Source of the DNA: Carposina sasakii
Lineage: Eukaryota > Arthropoda > Insecta > Lepidoptera > Carposinidae
Direction of reading: 5' to 3'
NCBI GenBank assembly: GCA_014607495.2
Contig: CP053149.1
Coordinates: 10,490,120-10,554,119 of the forward strand
DNA: 64,000 nt
Within the stretch, counting starts at the first letter, position 1. Every line of letters begins with the position of its first letter. A program made the translations under genes and the position numbers. This document shows, in pieces, positions 13,896 through 26,574 of this stretch. The notes beneath the pieces are model-generated. The model did no database searches. It worked only from the letters and a program-made list of their open reading frames with translations, and was not told the origin of the DNA.

Positions 13896-14785
13896 AAAGG
13901 AAACATTTCCGAGATATAACAACCATCTACCGGGCGTAACTGAAACTAAAGTATCCTTGTGAGTAATCGACACAGCTACTACAGCGCAGCCTGCCAGATT
14001 CTACGTGAAAGGTTCTCTAACATCAACAACAATACAAATCTTCTGTTAGTGTGTTTGTGATTGAACTCCTTCTAAACGGCTGGACCGATTTTAATGAATT
14101 TTTTTGTGTGTATTCAAGTGGGTTCGAGAATTGTTTAAATTCACAATTCGGTCAACGACATTTCGTTTTTCCTGCAGTCCACGCAGACGGAGTTCAAAGA
14201 CATTATTCAGTTGACCGCATTGTGAATCTAAACCATCCTCAAACCTACTTGAACACACACAAAAAATTTCATCAAAATCTGTCCAGCCGTTTAGAAGGAA
14301 ATCCATCACAAACGCAAGAACAGAAGATTTATTTATGTAAGGAAAAGGAAACATTTCCGAGATATAACAACCATCTACTGGGCGTAACCGAAACTAAATT
14401 ATATTTTTGGATTTTCGATACAGTGACTGCACCGCAGTCTGCCAGATCCTATGCAATAAGTTCTAACATAAATAGCAACATAAATCTTCTTTTCGTGTGG
14501 TTTTAATTGAACTCCTTCTAAACGGCTGTACTAATTTTGATGAAATTTTGTGTGTATGTTTAAGTTGGTTCGAGGATGGTTTAGCTTCACAATTCGGTCA
14601 CCTAAATAATGTTTTTGGACTCCGTTCGCATGGACTGCAGAGAAAACAAAATGTCGTTGACCGAATCGTAAGTCTAAACCATTCTCGAACCCATTTGAAC
14701 ACACACACAAAATTTCATCAAAATAGGTTGAGCCGTTTAGAGGGAAATCCATTACAAACACACGAACAGAAGATTTTTATATATT
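13896..14785. repeat. Two tandem ~445-bp units, each an imperfect palindrome
   Basis: Unit 1 is about 13896-14342 and unit 2 about 14343-14785. Both begin ggaaacatttccgagatata. In each, a left arm (14050-14157; 14490-14600) reading 'ccttctaaacggctg' pairs with a right arm (14211-14318; 14655-14765) 'cagccgtttagaagg'. Because of the palindrome both strands translate to similar LLNGWTDF-like peptides, so the ORFs of up to 151 aa here are artefacts. Confidence 0.75.
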
Positions 14786-17034
14786 AAGATATGGTGTCTT
14801 TAAAAAAATGTTTATTAACTGTTTCCAGATGAATTTATTTTTAAAAAATGCTGATATTCATGTAACTTCGGACCTCAATATCTTGGAAACCCGTGGTTTC
14901 CCAGGGGGGCTTCCATAGAAAAAAATTATCGTGATGTTACAAAGATTACGAGGTATTAAAAGAACAAAGTTGTCTTTTTACATCCTGTATAAATAATTAA
15001 TTCATAGTTATATTTTTACCATCAATAAATTATACCATTAACAAGCAACAGCGGTTTGCGTACAACAATCTACCACTTGAAAATGTGCATGTTGAAAGCT
15101 ATTTCGGAAAAAACAATTAAGACGTTTTAAACTTACAAAATGTTTTTTAATATAGCGAAATTATTATGCGATACCTAAGTTTTAAACAAGTTCAATGATT
15201 TTGCATTGTTCATTGCCACGTCGTAAATATCAAATTCAAGTTACAAGAAGCTCGCATTCATCCAATCTTGTGAGCGATTTATCTGAATATTGAACACTGT
15301 AATTACAGAACTTACAACCGAGTACTGTTACAATTAAACTAGCGGTGCATTCGCGAAATAATAAATAAAACTGATTACATCAGCAGCATTCATCGCTTTT
15401 CGACAATTACACATCTCTCCCTGTTTGCCGGTCCAGTGGACTGATTTATACACTTATTATTTTAAAATAACAGTTTATAATCGGAGCTATTTGAGTTATA
15501 ACTTGCTTGTCCTTAAATCTTATACTGCAAGTGGAAGCCATAACACTGCAAAGTATTTTGGCAACCGTCTCTATGAACGTGTTTTCCAAATAGCCTAGTC
15601 AGTTATATCTACAACCAATAATTATAGGTACCTACTTATCTCTCAGAATTTACAAAAAATAAATATATAATTTAATTTAAAAATGTACGTAGTCAAATGA
15701 CCAGTGAAAATAACAAAAAATATACGATGTGGTCGTGGTCCTTCGAACCACCAGGTCGATCGCAATTGTAGACTTATAGCTTAGGAAATTGGCAACATTA
15801 TTGTGCCTGAGACCATACAGATCAAAAACAACAATAGAATAGCATCAGCTTGGCAACTCCTTCTGTGGCAAAACCTAGCTCCAAGGAGCCTGCAACCCAT
15901 TTTGCAGTAGGTATGGACTGGATAACTATTATGAGTTTATCATTTAAATCTCCTAACCTACATTACTAGTGTGGCTGCAAGTTCAACTCGCAGGTCAATT
16001 CCTAAAAGGCATTGTGGGCGTTAGATATTATTAATTAAATTGTATATTTAATATAAAGAGTACAATATAAAAGAGACAAAAACTGAATGAGTATTCGAAT
16101 AATTTTTAGGACAGTAGTGAAACTGAATATTTTGTAGATTGAAACATTTAAACCATATTGAAACTTAGTTCGAGCGCCTTTAGCGCTGGACCAAAGAATT
16201 TGTTAAATGTTTTTAACCAACCTAAAAATGATAGGATATCAATTAATTGGTCAGGATGTTTTTTTATCTGATATAAAATCATTTGTATGGTTTGATCAAC
16301 CATGTGATCTCGATAGTAGGCAATTTAGTTAGAAAACACATTTGTTTTGTGTTAACGTGGACAGGGTCTGAGGCACGGGGAACAAATTACTAAGTATAAA
16401 CTATAACACAGAAATATTAAAACATTATAGAAATATCTTTTATCTGTTGAGTATTGGAGTATTGATGAAGATTCGAGTTAGCTATTTCGAGGTAATCGAA
16501 AAGCTTTTGCAAAACTATTTAAATACCTACAAATGTCAATCATAAAACTAGATTTTCATTACTAAATGGAATGCCTATAGTTATAATAATGTCGAAAGCT
16601 AAATAAGCTCATGCTAAAGATGGAAACTTTAATAGATAGAAAACTATTGAGCTTGTTCTTAGGTAGTTGTGGTCAGTTACTGCAACTGCACTGCAAAGCA
16701 ATAAACTTAGAAATTGACATTATAATGGACATGAAAGGAAAGCGTTTACAGGCCTGCATCGCACATATTATAGGATTTTGATTTTGGTAGATATGCTATA
16801 GTTTTAATTGACCGTTAATTCGTATTTTACCCAACTAACAAAAGTTGGTTGTATAGAAGACCATATTTTAGACTAGGTACTTACAGTTAGGTTTTTATAG
16901 CTTATTTTTTTATTACATTGTAGTAAGTATAATTAATTATGTTACTTCGCAATTATGTTAGAAAGATTGTTATTTGATTTATTTATACAAGTTTGAAAGA
17001 TGTGGTAGTAGATTCGAGGGATTTCATACTGACA

Positions 17035-17255
17035 CTAGTGGACGCTAGTGACTCCGTCCGCGTGGACTGCAGATAAAACAAAATATCGACATTATCGGGG
17101 ATAAAAACATTTTCCCGGGATAAAAAGTATGTTAAGTGGGACCTGTCACAATATATTCCTGAAAACTGCATCGTAATCGGTCCAGCCGTTTCTGGGATTA
17201 GCGAGCACAAACATCGATCCGCTACAATTTTATTATATGTACGAGTATAGCTAGA
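17035..17255. mobile_element. Dispersed repeat ('gtccgcgtggactgcag')
   Basis: gacgctagtgactccgtccg ... gggataaaaagtatgttaag ... ggtccagccgtttctgggat. A copy is at 39529-39800. Confidence 0.6.
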
Positions 17256-17821
17256 TTAGGATATATTTGATATTATATATCGAATAGCACACATGCCATT
17301 TTGTTATGGCATAAAATAATTGAAATTCATCACTAATAGGCATCACTTCAATTACCATTTATTCTTGTGAATGTAGGCTTAGATAGATATTATCATTCCC
17401 ACAGGCGATAAGCTACAAACCTTTTTTACATCATAACCCAGCTGTACTAAACGTGGCTGTAGTATTTCATTTGCGATCCTACAGTTCTGGCTACACCGTA
17501 TTTACGCAGTCGTGTGTATATGTATTTATGTGTGCATGTACAACATTTAAGGCACGGTTTGTGGACTTAAGAATCCAATGAGGAAGTCAGAATAAATAAT
17601 TACAGTCTATTTGAGTAGTGAGTATAATATTTTATACTATACTACTATATATTATACATTATATACTATACATTATTATATCACATTCACAGGCTATTTT
17701 AAACAAAATGGTAGAAATTAATGGAGGAGACTTACATGCATCCGTAGCAACGTAGCATAACACATCTCTGGTAGAAAGGCTGCCTGAAGGGGCAACATAA
17801 GTATATTATAAAAAAAACGGT

Positions 17822-17905
17822 AACTGAGCTAGTTGGTTAGAGCGAAGCACGGAATGCGAGTGGTCATGAGTTCAAGTCTCACTCAGGTGAAAAAATTCTT
17901 CATTT
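17822..17905 (+). mobile_element. tRNA-like SINE head
   Basis: gagctagttggttagagc (box A) and gagttcaagtctcactcagg (box B), with the same downstream 'gtgaaaaaattctt' as at 5880. Confidence 0.55.
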
Positions 17906-19930
17906 CTTAATGTTAATTCACATATCAAAAGGTTATTTTGGTCATCATCTCATTCAATTTCCTACAAAAAGAAAGAGATAGCGAACAAGAGAAACATTTC
18001 AAATGCGAAAAATAAGAGTTCCAAGTTTCTCTCTAGCTCTTGTATGTAATATTATCAAACTCAACTAGCACAGAATGAGTAATACAGGCCTCACATAATA
18101 TTAAGGTTAAAAGCAAGCTCTAGTTTAAACTAACCTTTTTTTTAAATAAGCCTTTATTATTTGTTAATTAAATGAACTGATCGACTCGAACGAGCCAAAA
18201 CTCGATGGGGTTGCGTCGCGTCGTTTAATTACGGAGTTGCTATGGCCACCAGCTCCATCATCAGATCAGCTCTATGTAATAATAATATTACATTGTCATC
18301 CGATTTATACAAGCATGCAAAATTTCGGCTCAATAGGAAACCGGGAAGTGGATCAAATTTAACTTGCAAGATTTGGTTACAGACAACGGGACAGGACTCC
18401 CTTTCAACCGCCGTGGTCTACCAAACTGGGGACCGGCGACCTACCCCCGTATCGGCTATCTTTGAGTGGGTGTTGATCACTCATTGAAACTTTATAAATG
18501 GAAGAGTGGCATAAATGTGTTTATAGCCAAATTTTCTTTAGGCATTAAGCTTCACTTCTTTTAATTGATGAATTGAGGATTACCAATAAGCCTAATAGTT
18601 TACCAATAAGCCTAAGTCCTCCAATAGCGATAAGACTTGATCACGTCATCTAACGAACGCGAAAAACGGCCGAAGGGAAATGAAGGCTTATTGGTGGACA
18701 TGTTACGATAACGAGATTCTAGAAATGATGTTACATCATCCATTACCTACATTCTCCTGAACCATTAAAAACAAAATTATACATACAGACGAACCTATAA
18801 CTTTTACCACGAAAAGCTATAGCCTCTAGATAAATGTACCCATAATAGGAGAATACGCAATCGGGTTTTTTCTTTGAATAAATGAGGTTATAAAACATTT
18901 GCGCTCGTGTTAATATAGCCCGATCGAGCCCAATTATCATTACCTGCGAAACACGATATGACAAACCAATTTATCGACATTATAGCCTGTCAAAATACGA
19001 TAAATATAGCCGCCATGTAGAATTTTGTATAGAGACGATACGATATCCACGATGCGTGGTCATGCTAGGGGGGCTGGAGTGGCAAACACGTCCGCAACCA
19101 CGGCACAAATGTTATGTCGCTAGTGGTAGTGCTTGTGGACTAGGTAGTGGTAAGGTAGATAAGGTTAAAACCACAGGCGGCTCCTGGTATTTTTAGATGG
19201 GAGTAGACATGGGTAACTCCGGACACAACTATATCCTCGGATATATATCCAGAGGTGGATATGAAACCACTCCTTCACTTTAAAGAAAGTTACCATATCC
19301 TATATCCGACCCACTCCGACCTACCGAATAATGCCGAAGATAAGAATAAGTGAGCGAGACGGAATGCGAACGCGCCGGAACGCGCGGTACTATCGCAGTA
19401 GACGCATGAGCGCGATTATAACGACATTACACGAGTATATACGAATACTCACGAGCGACAGGCATGCCGTTTAGTTCGTTGCAATGTTTGTTTTCAAATA
19501 TTTGTTATCGTAATAATAATTTTCAAAATTTCTATTCATTCCGTTTTATATTTGATCTCAAGTATTTTGTTTTTAATGTAAATAAAAGCTGTTTACAGTA
19601 CGAATTAATGTGAGCGGCGCTCTAGATAAGGCAAATTTTTCATACGAAATCTTCTGTTTCACGCGCCGGCCTATGTCGGTAGGTCTCTTTCGCACTCATT
19701 GAATACTGTACTAGGAATCGTACCAAATTACGTTTCATTGGAGCGCGATCGCTAGCGCTCCACTTGATACATAAGATTACAACTTACTTGAGACGAACGC
19801 GTAGACACTATTGTATAAACATAGTAGAATTGAAAGACAGTTATAAATATAAAGAAATATAGATTGCCTATGTAATCTTCGTGGGTGGGAGTGCACTGCA
19901 CAAGCGCTCCTTAGGACGAGCCGCCAGTGA

Positions 19931-22900
19931 TTATAACTCATCGTGTTTCTTCAGAGAGCCGTGTACGAAACTGCGAAAGTCAGTCCGTCGCCGTACGTGG
20001 TCCGCACAGACAGCTACGAGTCGTAAAAACTCGCGCGCGTCGAACGAATAGTTCGTGAACTTGGCGTGCGACTTGCCGCTCGGACTGTGGCCCTGAAAGA
20101 CAAGAAAATATCATTATAGCGCCGATTTTTTCAAACGTCAGATAGCCTAGCCTATCTGAGGAATAAAATTGATGTTGTCTCTATTATGAACAAGTTTTAG
20201 AAAGAGACAGAATCAACTTTATTTTTCAGATAGGCTATCTGACGTTAAGTCTAATGTCTAAGACACTATGTATATGCACTTTTGTCTACAAAACGTTGGT
20301 GCTTATAATTATATATTACTAGCGACCCGCCCTGGCTGCGCACGGGTGCAGTGCTGATACTATCTATACATATAAACCTTCCTCATGAATCACTCTATTA
20401 AATAAAACTGCATCAAAATCCGTTCCCTAGTTAGATCTAAGCATACATAGGGACGGACAGACAGCGGCAAGCGACTTTGTATAATATGTAGTGATTAGGG
20501 GACGCCCACAAACTCATCTCTCATCTCTCTGCGTAAACTAACTCCCGTTCCTGTGGGAATTTCGGGAAATCCTTTCTTATCGCATTTTTATGTCATACAG
20601 CTTGTATGTACGTATGTCTTTGTATTACAAAGAGCACATTTCGCTGTATTCAATAAATAAATAAATATTTTAATTACCTCATCCTGGGCTTTCATTTTGC
20701 TTTTATCTTCCCATGTGACATATTTGAGACCTCGGAGCCTAGATAGATCTGAATAACAGTTTGGGTCCTCACAGTTGTAACTGAAAACAAAAAAATTACA
20801 ATTGAGCAATGTTTAAACAAAGAACTTAATACATACAGATACAAAAACGATATGCTCGATATGAAAAGTACTTGCTGACCATGCAATCTTCATATGATGG
20901 AGATGCAGCCGATGTATTCTAGTAAATTCCCGCATTAACACAGGAAACCGGGAAACAGTTTAGAATTAAAGCTAAATAAACTCACACTTCAAAAACAGCC
21001 GCCCAATCAGGTAAGAATAACAGATGCGTCAATCCGGCGCCGTGCATGCCAATAAACACGTCTGTATTATGCGTTATCTCCAACTGCTTCGTAAAGGGTA
21101 TGCTCTTATCATATACAACCCTTTGGACATTGTAGCCTTTGTCCTTTCCTAAAGCTTTCACTATCTCTGCTTCATTGCTTATAGTCCTAAACGCGGTCCC
21201 TCGAGACAAAAGTGTGACTCGTATGCGGTCGTCTCTTCGTAAATACAGCTTCACGTTCAATGAATGCAGAATGTGCTTGGAGAATGCGTGAAATAGTCCG
21301 CTCCTTTCACAGCCATATATCTGAAAATTTTCACACAAATACATACATACATACATTATACACACGGCTGAGTCCAAAATAGGGTAGACAGACAGAACTG
21401 TATATTCACAAAATAGGTCCACACAGACACACTTGGAATAGGGATTAAAGATCAGTGACAATTTGCTAACTCGACTGCAACTCTTATGACATGCACAGAA
21501 GGAGATGCAACTGTGTACCTAGTAAAGTATCAGCACAGGAAAATTTATAAATATATAAAATAAATGTAGGTAGTAAGCTCTTAAGTAACCAGGTAAGCTG
21601 GTAGAGAATGCCATGGAAGGCATTAAGCTCGCCCTTGTATAGAATATTTTTTGTAGTACAATAATGAATTTTATATATCTATCTAGATAGTTAGTAGTAC
21701 TTACCAAAGGTGTATTATAAAACAAGCCAAATATCATCCTTGGTAGTAATGGAAACACGACATTTTTGAAACACACAACTTTGCCTCTAAATGCTTTCAG
21801 ATCGAGAATGGGATTTTTGGTAAAAGCTTTAAATGTATCTCTAAATGCCGAGTAATATGTAAATGTCTCCCAAATCAGAATGTTATTGTCTCTAGAAAAC
21901 ATTGATGGATGTGTCGAATTCACATGTAGTGATGCATACAGGTTGAAGAAGTCACAAAAATGGTGATACATGTTCACAGCTGAAACATATAACAAATTAC
22001 ATTCTATTTTTTTTTATCTAGTGGATAAAGCCAGTTTTCTAGTTAGTTAGTTAAACACAATATGAGATGATAAAGAAGATGGTTAAAATTAGATGCAATT
22101 AGCAATTAGCACTTTAAACCTATATTATAGTATGAAGTAAGATTTGCTTGCTGGTAAACTTGGGTAGACTTGGGCCCTTACCAGCAAGCAAATAAAAACA
22201 CTTCAAGTATGCCAAAACAACATGGCGAGAAGTATGCTAAATATTAAACTTAAGGACAAGATAAAACTGACAGACATAAGAGAGAAAACTAAATTAATAA
22301 ATGTGACTTGGGCAGTAAACAAACTAAAGTGGAAATGGACTGGACACATGATAAGGAGTCAGAAAGACAAATGGTCTAAGGACATAACAATGTGGTATCC
22401 CGGGATGGAAAACGGAACAAAGGGAGACAAAGAGTAAGATGGGAGGATGAAATGAGAAAGGTAGCAGGAGGTACTTGGAGATGTGCCATGGACAGGAAGA
22501 AGTGGAGAATTCTGGGGGAGGCCTTTGCCAAAGGGCAAGCTGACAAAGAAGAGTAAATCATTAATTGTAAAATATATATAGGTAAATTCATGTCAGAGGA
22601 AGGGCTAAAAATAAATAAATAAAAATAAAAATTAAGTAAGATAAACATTTTAGGACATAATGTGGTTGATTCTGACTGTCATACTTTAAACATCCTACTC
22701 CTACTAATATTATAAACGCGAAAGTTTGTAGTATGGATATTTGTTACTCTATCACATAAAAATGGCTCGAGCAATTTTAATAAAATTTGTTATGGAGTTA
22801 ACTGACACTCTGGATCAACACATAGACTAGTAAACTATAATTTTGTTATGTCCCTCTCCATTCTTAAAGCAAATGGCTGAGACAAAAAGAGACTGCTGCA

Positions 22901-24447
22901 TATAAAAACAATGGCATCATCTACATTTACGGTGTTATAACAAAAACGGGTTTTAAGTTAAATACTGTTTAAAAATGATATTTGATAGCATAATGTATGG
23001 AATATTTGTCAAATTTAGACAATATTTAGCTTAAACCATGTATAAATTCTTTTTTTAAAACACACTTGTTATCTACTCACTTGCATCCAGCTTCATAATA
23101 TAAGTCGGCTTATCAATAACAACATCACACATGCCATCTGTTATTGGCTTTTTTGAAGTTTTGATAAAGTTCATCATTTCTGGCCCCCAAGACTGCAGGG
23201 CACTAATATGCTGTGCTTCTCCCATCAGCCTTTCTGAGTACAAATTACAATACCCACCTGTAATAATACATTAAAAATATCATTCATTTTTAAAAATGTT
23301 ATTTAATAGTGTAATTAGTGAACTGATTATAATATAATAACCAAGTGTCAATAATTTTAAAAACAAACTGGACAAACACATTAAAGAACATAGAAAACCT
23401 AAGAAGAGAACATTCAGATACAGGCAAAATCAGTTGCCTCAACTGCCTGCCTGTTTACATATATAATAATAATAATAACTTATTGAACAATCTAAGAATA
23501 TATTGCTGTATTTGCATGAAGCAGGTGTAGTGTATGACAGATTAACTAGGTTAACAGTAATAATATAGTTATTCTCATCTTACCTATCTGGCCAGGCCCT
23601 AATATATCTGTTTTATATCTTAGATTGTCTCCTCTGCCAATCAGGCCTGTGAAATTTAGCATCAAGTTACGTCCCCTACAAAATCTGAAAAGAGTTTATT
23701 TATCATAAGATCAGGCATTCTTAGATCACATTAAATTGTGTTTTCAATTCAAATAAAGAGACAACAGAATAAAGTTATTTGTTTCAACATTATAATGTAC
23801 ATGCACAACATACATTATGTATAGATATGTATGTTGAGCTATGCATGTTGATGGTCATAATATTTCAAATATTTCAGCAGCACCTAGTCCGTACACAAAT
23901 CCGATAATCAAGATGTTATTTACCTTAAATATTTTGAACATTCTAAAGAACTATCATCTAAGAATGAAGGTTCACACATTACCATCAACTCTGATATTTG
24001 TTCCTTTATATAGCCTGAAAGAAAATATAAGTTATATAGGAAAATTTTAATATAGGAAGTTCCTATTCCACTTAAATTTTTTAACAATCATTTAGTCTTA
24101 CCAAAATCAGCTTGAGTATAAAATGTGTCATATTGAGCTTGTTTAGATTTGACCCAACCCTTGTGGTCACCGGGACACTTAGGACGGACATGATATGAAC
24201 TGGATCTGTTACATACTGGTTCATAACCCCAGCAGGATGCTTTTTCATTTTCAGTGTATTTTTTATATGGACATTGAGGATTAGCCTTACAGGAAGCAGC
24301 AACATTTGGAAACGCATTCAAAAAATAATTTACGTGTTCCAGTGGTATGTTTACGTCCTTTAGATCACAGGAATTTGAAGGAATCCAAAATAATAGAAAA
24401 AGAAAAATACAAAAACTGAAATATCTCACAATCACAATTAAATTCAT
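19931..24447 (-). CDS. EOGT: EGF-domain-specific O-GlcNAc transferase (EOGT), 8 exons, 529 aa
   Basis: Exons on the minus strand: 24447-24102, 24014-23924, 23684-23584, 23257-23081, 21979-21705, 21320-20986, 20780-20678 and 20092-19931. All junctions are GT-AG, phases agree, and the sum is 1590 nt. The product is a GT61-family enzyme that adds GlcNAc to Ser/Thr of EGF repeats such as those of Notch and Dumpy in the ER lumen. Visible features: a hydrophobic signal peptide (about residues 1-27), a Cys-rich N-terminal part, NMYHHFCDF in exon 5, LLPRM and GLFYNTPL, the family hallmark HNTDVFIGMHGAGLTHLLF in exon 6, YNCEDPNCY in exon 7, and a C-terminal KHDEL ER-retrieval signal. Length is close to the 527 aa of human EOGT as I recall it. 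The first ATG gives the signal peptide directly. It is divergent from Dp. Intron 4 carries an RTE fragment and intron 7 a palindromic MITE. Confidence 0.96.
20128..20247. mobile_element. Palindromic MITE in EOGT intron 7
   Basis: Arms aacgtcagatagcctagcct / aggctatctgacgtt enclose 'ttgatgttgtctct' and its inverse. Related copies are at 30484-30590, 42490-42592 and about 11965-12060. Confidence 0.7.
20320..20495. mobile_element. Dispersed repeat in EOGT intron 7
   Basis: actagcgacccgccctggct ... atcaaaatccgttccctagt ... acagacagcggcaagcgac. Confidence 0.5.
22209..22556 (+). pseudogene. RTE-type LINE fragment, C-terminal end, in EOGT intron 4
   Basis: The frame reads NVTWAVNKLKWKWTGHMIRS and then, after a frameshift near 22430, VRWEDEMRKVAGGTWRCAMD and WRILGEAFAKGQ, stop. 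This is the GH(I/M)xR...RWxDD...W...A.DR..W...EAF tail typical of RTE-type LINE polymerases. Antisense to EOGT. Confidence 0.75.
22690..22830. mobile_element. Lepidopteran dispersed repeat fragment in EOGT intron 4
   Basis: ctactaatattataaacgcg ... ttttaataaaatttgttatg ... gacactctggatcaacacat. Confidence 0.55.
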
Positions 24448-24648
24448 TGTTTAATACTTGGAAACAGGTGAAACAAAGAATAATTTTTAGGTTATGTTTA
24501 CATTAACTTGAAAATATCATAATTAATATAAGACTTCAATTATTGCACTTAAAATTATAAATTGGCATTTTAAATATACCCAAACTCATAGATTAATTTT
24601 AATAAAATAAAATCTCTCACACCACCTGTGCACACAACACAAAACATC

Positions 24649-25058
24649 TTTTTTTTTTTTTTTAGTTTATCCCGAAGGAAAGGCAAGGGGAACTAAGCCC
24701 ATACAGCCTAATCATTGTTAAGTAAAATGTATTCTGAATTTATGATGAATGACAATGATGATGAATGGAAACGTCGGGAAAATCCTCAAGAACAAGTGTA
24801 AAGTTAGTCAAAATGAAAAATTATTGCAGAAACAACTTACATGCGCCCATGAAGAGATCGTAATCCGGCTAAAGTTTTACTCGGCTTACCTGCGTATAAA
24901 ACCATGCACACGCACTAGATTCACACCACAAGTAATCAAAATATAACTTATCTACCAGAAAACATCACCTTACGGACACATGCAAGTCATTTACAAATAA
25001 TTTTTGATTTTCACAAGAAAATTACACCTGCACCCTTCCAGCTTTTCCCGCCGAAAAC
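24649..25058 (-). mobile_element. Family P retroposon, copy A (full length, with target-site duplication)
   Basis: On the minus strand the element runs from TTCGGCGGGAAAAGCTGG to TTCGGGATAAACTAAA plus an A-tail. An 11-bp duplication CACAAAACATC flanks it (24638-24648 and 25059-25069), the mark of target-primed insertion. It lies about 200 bp upstream of the EOGT ATG in the same orientation. No tRNA-type A/B boxes are evident and there is no ORF. Internally it carries CAGGTAAG, a good potential 5' splice site. Confidence 0.85.
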
Positions 25059-25078
25059 CACAAAACATCAACAAACAA

Positions 25079-25485
25079 TTTTTTATTTTTTTTTAGTTTT
25101 TCCCGAAGGAAAGGCAAGGGGAACTAAGCCCATACAGCCTAATCATTGTCTAGTAAAATTAATTCTGAATTTATGATGGATGATAATGATGATGAATGGA
25201 AACGTCGGAAAAATCCTCAAGAACGAGTTCAAAATTAGTAAAAATCAAAAATTATTGTAGAAACAACTTACATGGGCCCATGAAGAGATCGTATTCCGGC
25301 TAAAGTTTTACTTAGCTTACCTGCATATAAAACCATGCACACGCACTAGATTCACATCACAAGTAATCAAAATATAACTTATTTACCAGAAAACATCACT
25401 TTACGGATACATGAAAGCCATTTACAAATAATTTTTGATTTACACAAGAAAATTACACCTGCACCCTTCCAGCTTTTCCCGCCCT
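25079..25485 (-). mobile_element. Family P retroposon, copy B
   Basis: Near full length, about 90% similar to copy A by eye, with a poly-T start (A-tail on the minus strand) and GCGGGAAA at the 5' end (25475-25482). No clear target-site duplication. Confidence 0.8.
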
Positions 25486-25550
25486 GACCTATTTTTGTTG
25501 TTGTGTTTTTAGTTTACCCATGCATTAGCATCTCTACTTAGTTTGTGGTT

Positions 25551-26082
25551 TATCCCGAAGGAAAGGCAAGGGGAACTATTCCCATACAGCCATCGCCTAT
25601 AGTATTTATGATTCTGAAAGTTCTGAATTAATGATAAATGATATTGATGATGATAAATGGATACTCAGGCAAATCCTCAAAAGCAAGTGTGAAATTAGTC
25701 AAAATCATAAATAATTGGAAAAACAACGTACATGAGCACATGAAGAAATCGTTTTCCGACTCAAGTTTTACTCAGCTTACCTGCATAATTTATAAAGCCA
25801 TGCACTAGTTCACATCACATCACAAGTAACAAAATACCTATATAAGCTCATATATGAGAAATAATTTTTTTATCTTTATTTTATAGAGGCTTTTATTTAT
25901 AACAAAATATGCCAGCCTTATCGTAGCCTAAACTAAAAAAAAAACATAACTTACAAACAAAAACTTAAATCTACCTACTTTGAACTGGAGGAAGATAATA
26001 TCGTTTATAAGAAACATACATGCCATTTATAAATAATTTTAGATTTTCACTAGAAAATTACACCCTTCCATTTCCCGCTGAA
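25551..26082 (-). mobile_element. Family P retroposon, copy C, diverged and interrupted
   Basis: The 3' part is at 25551-25861 and the 5' part at about 26015-26082, ending TTTCCCGC on the plus strand. They are split by an unrelated poly-T-led insert (about 25862-26010). Confidence 0.7.
25862..26010 (-). mobile_element. Second poly-T-led repeat nested in copy C
   Basis: The segment around 'gaggcttttatttataac' and 'gccttatcgtagcctaaacta' resembles 45110-45200 (gaagcttttattcgcacagc, cttcgtcttaacctacacta-like). Both are nested in family P copies. Boundaries are approximate. Confidence 0.45.
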
Positions 26083-26313
26083 TCTTTTTTTTCGAACATA
26101 CTTCGAAAAACATAGTCTGCCTTTTTTAGGTCCAGCCAGTCCCGAGTTTAAGTTTTACTAATCATGTCAAAATATGTTGTGTATCTTGTATCCTCAGATG
26201 AATGACTTGTATCTCTGCATCCTATGAGTTTGTGTTTTGGAAAAAATAAATGCATGTTGGTTTTACAATGACTTCAGTTCGGGGGAAAATACGAGTTCCA
26301 AAAAAAGACAAAT

Positions 26314-26573
26314 CTATTGCGTGTGCATGGTTTTATATGCAGGTAGGCTAAGTAAAACTTTAGTCGGAATACGATCTCCTCATGGGCTTATGTAAGTTGT
26401 TTCTGCAATTCTTTTTTAACTTTACTAATTTCACACCCATTCTTGAGGATTTTCCGATGTTTCCATTCATCATCATCAATATCATCCATCATAAATTCAG
26501 AAATCATTTACTTAAGTCGCTGTATGGGCTTAGTTCCAATTGCCTTTCCTTCGGGATAAACTAAAAAAAAATG
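26314..26573 (+). mobile_element. Family P retroposon, copy D, 5'-truncated
   Basis: Plus orientation, starting within the GCGTGTGCATGGTTTTATAT segment and ending CTTCGGGATAAACTAAAAAA. The A-tail faces the Dp ATG about 410 bp downstream. Confidence 0.8.
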
Positions 26574-26574
26574 A

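Larger units (their letters stand above)
13241..14987. mobile_element. Composite element with 65-bp inverted ends, 1.75 kb
   Basis: The left end CAGGGTGTAAAAAGACAACG (13241) and the right end (…GTTGTCTTTTTACATCCTG, 14987) are inverted repeats of about 65 bp flanked by TA. A duplicate of 'ttccatagaaaaaaattatc' (13319 and 14908) suggests a short palindromic MITE opened by a later 1.5-kb insertion. Confidence 0.65.
14988..19930. other. Gene-free stretch downstream of EOGT
   Basis: AT-rich with two repeat pieces (17035, 17822). 19200-19320 holds repeated 'atatcc' motifs. No exon recognised; the region from about 19500 may be EOGT 3' UTR or flank. Confidence 0.5.

Noticed and set aside
14051..14787. 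ORFs of 76-151 aa on both strands with similar sequences
   Set aside because: The similarity comes from the palindromic tandem repeat; there are no conserved protein motifs.
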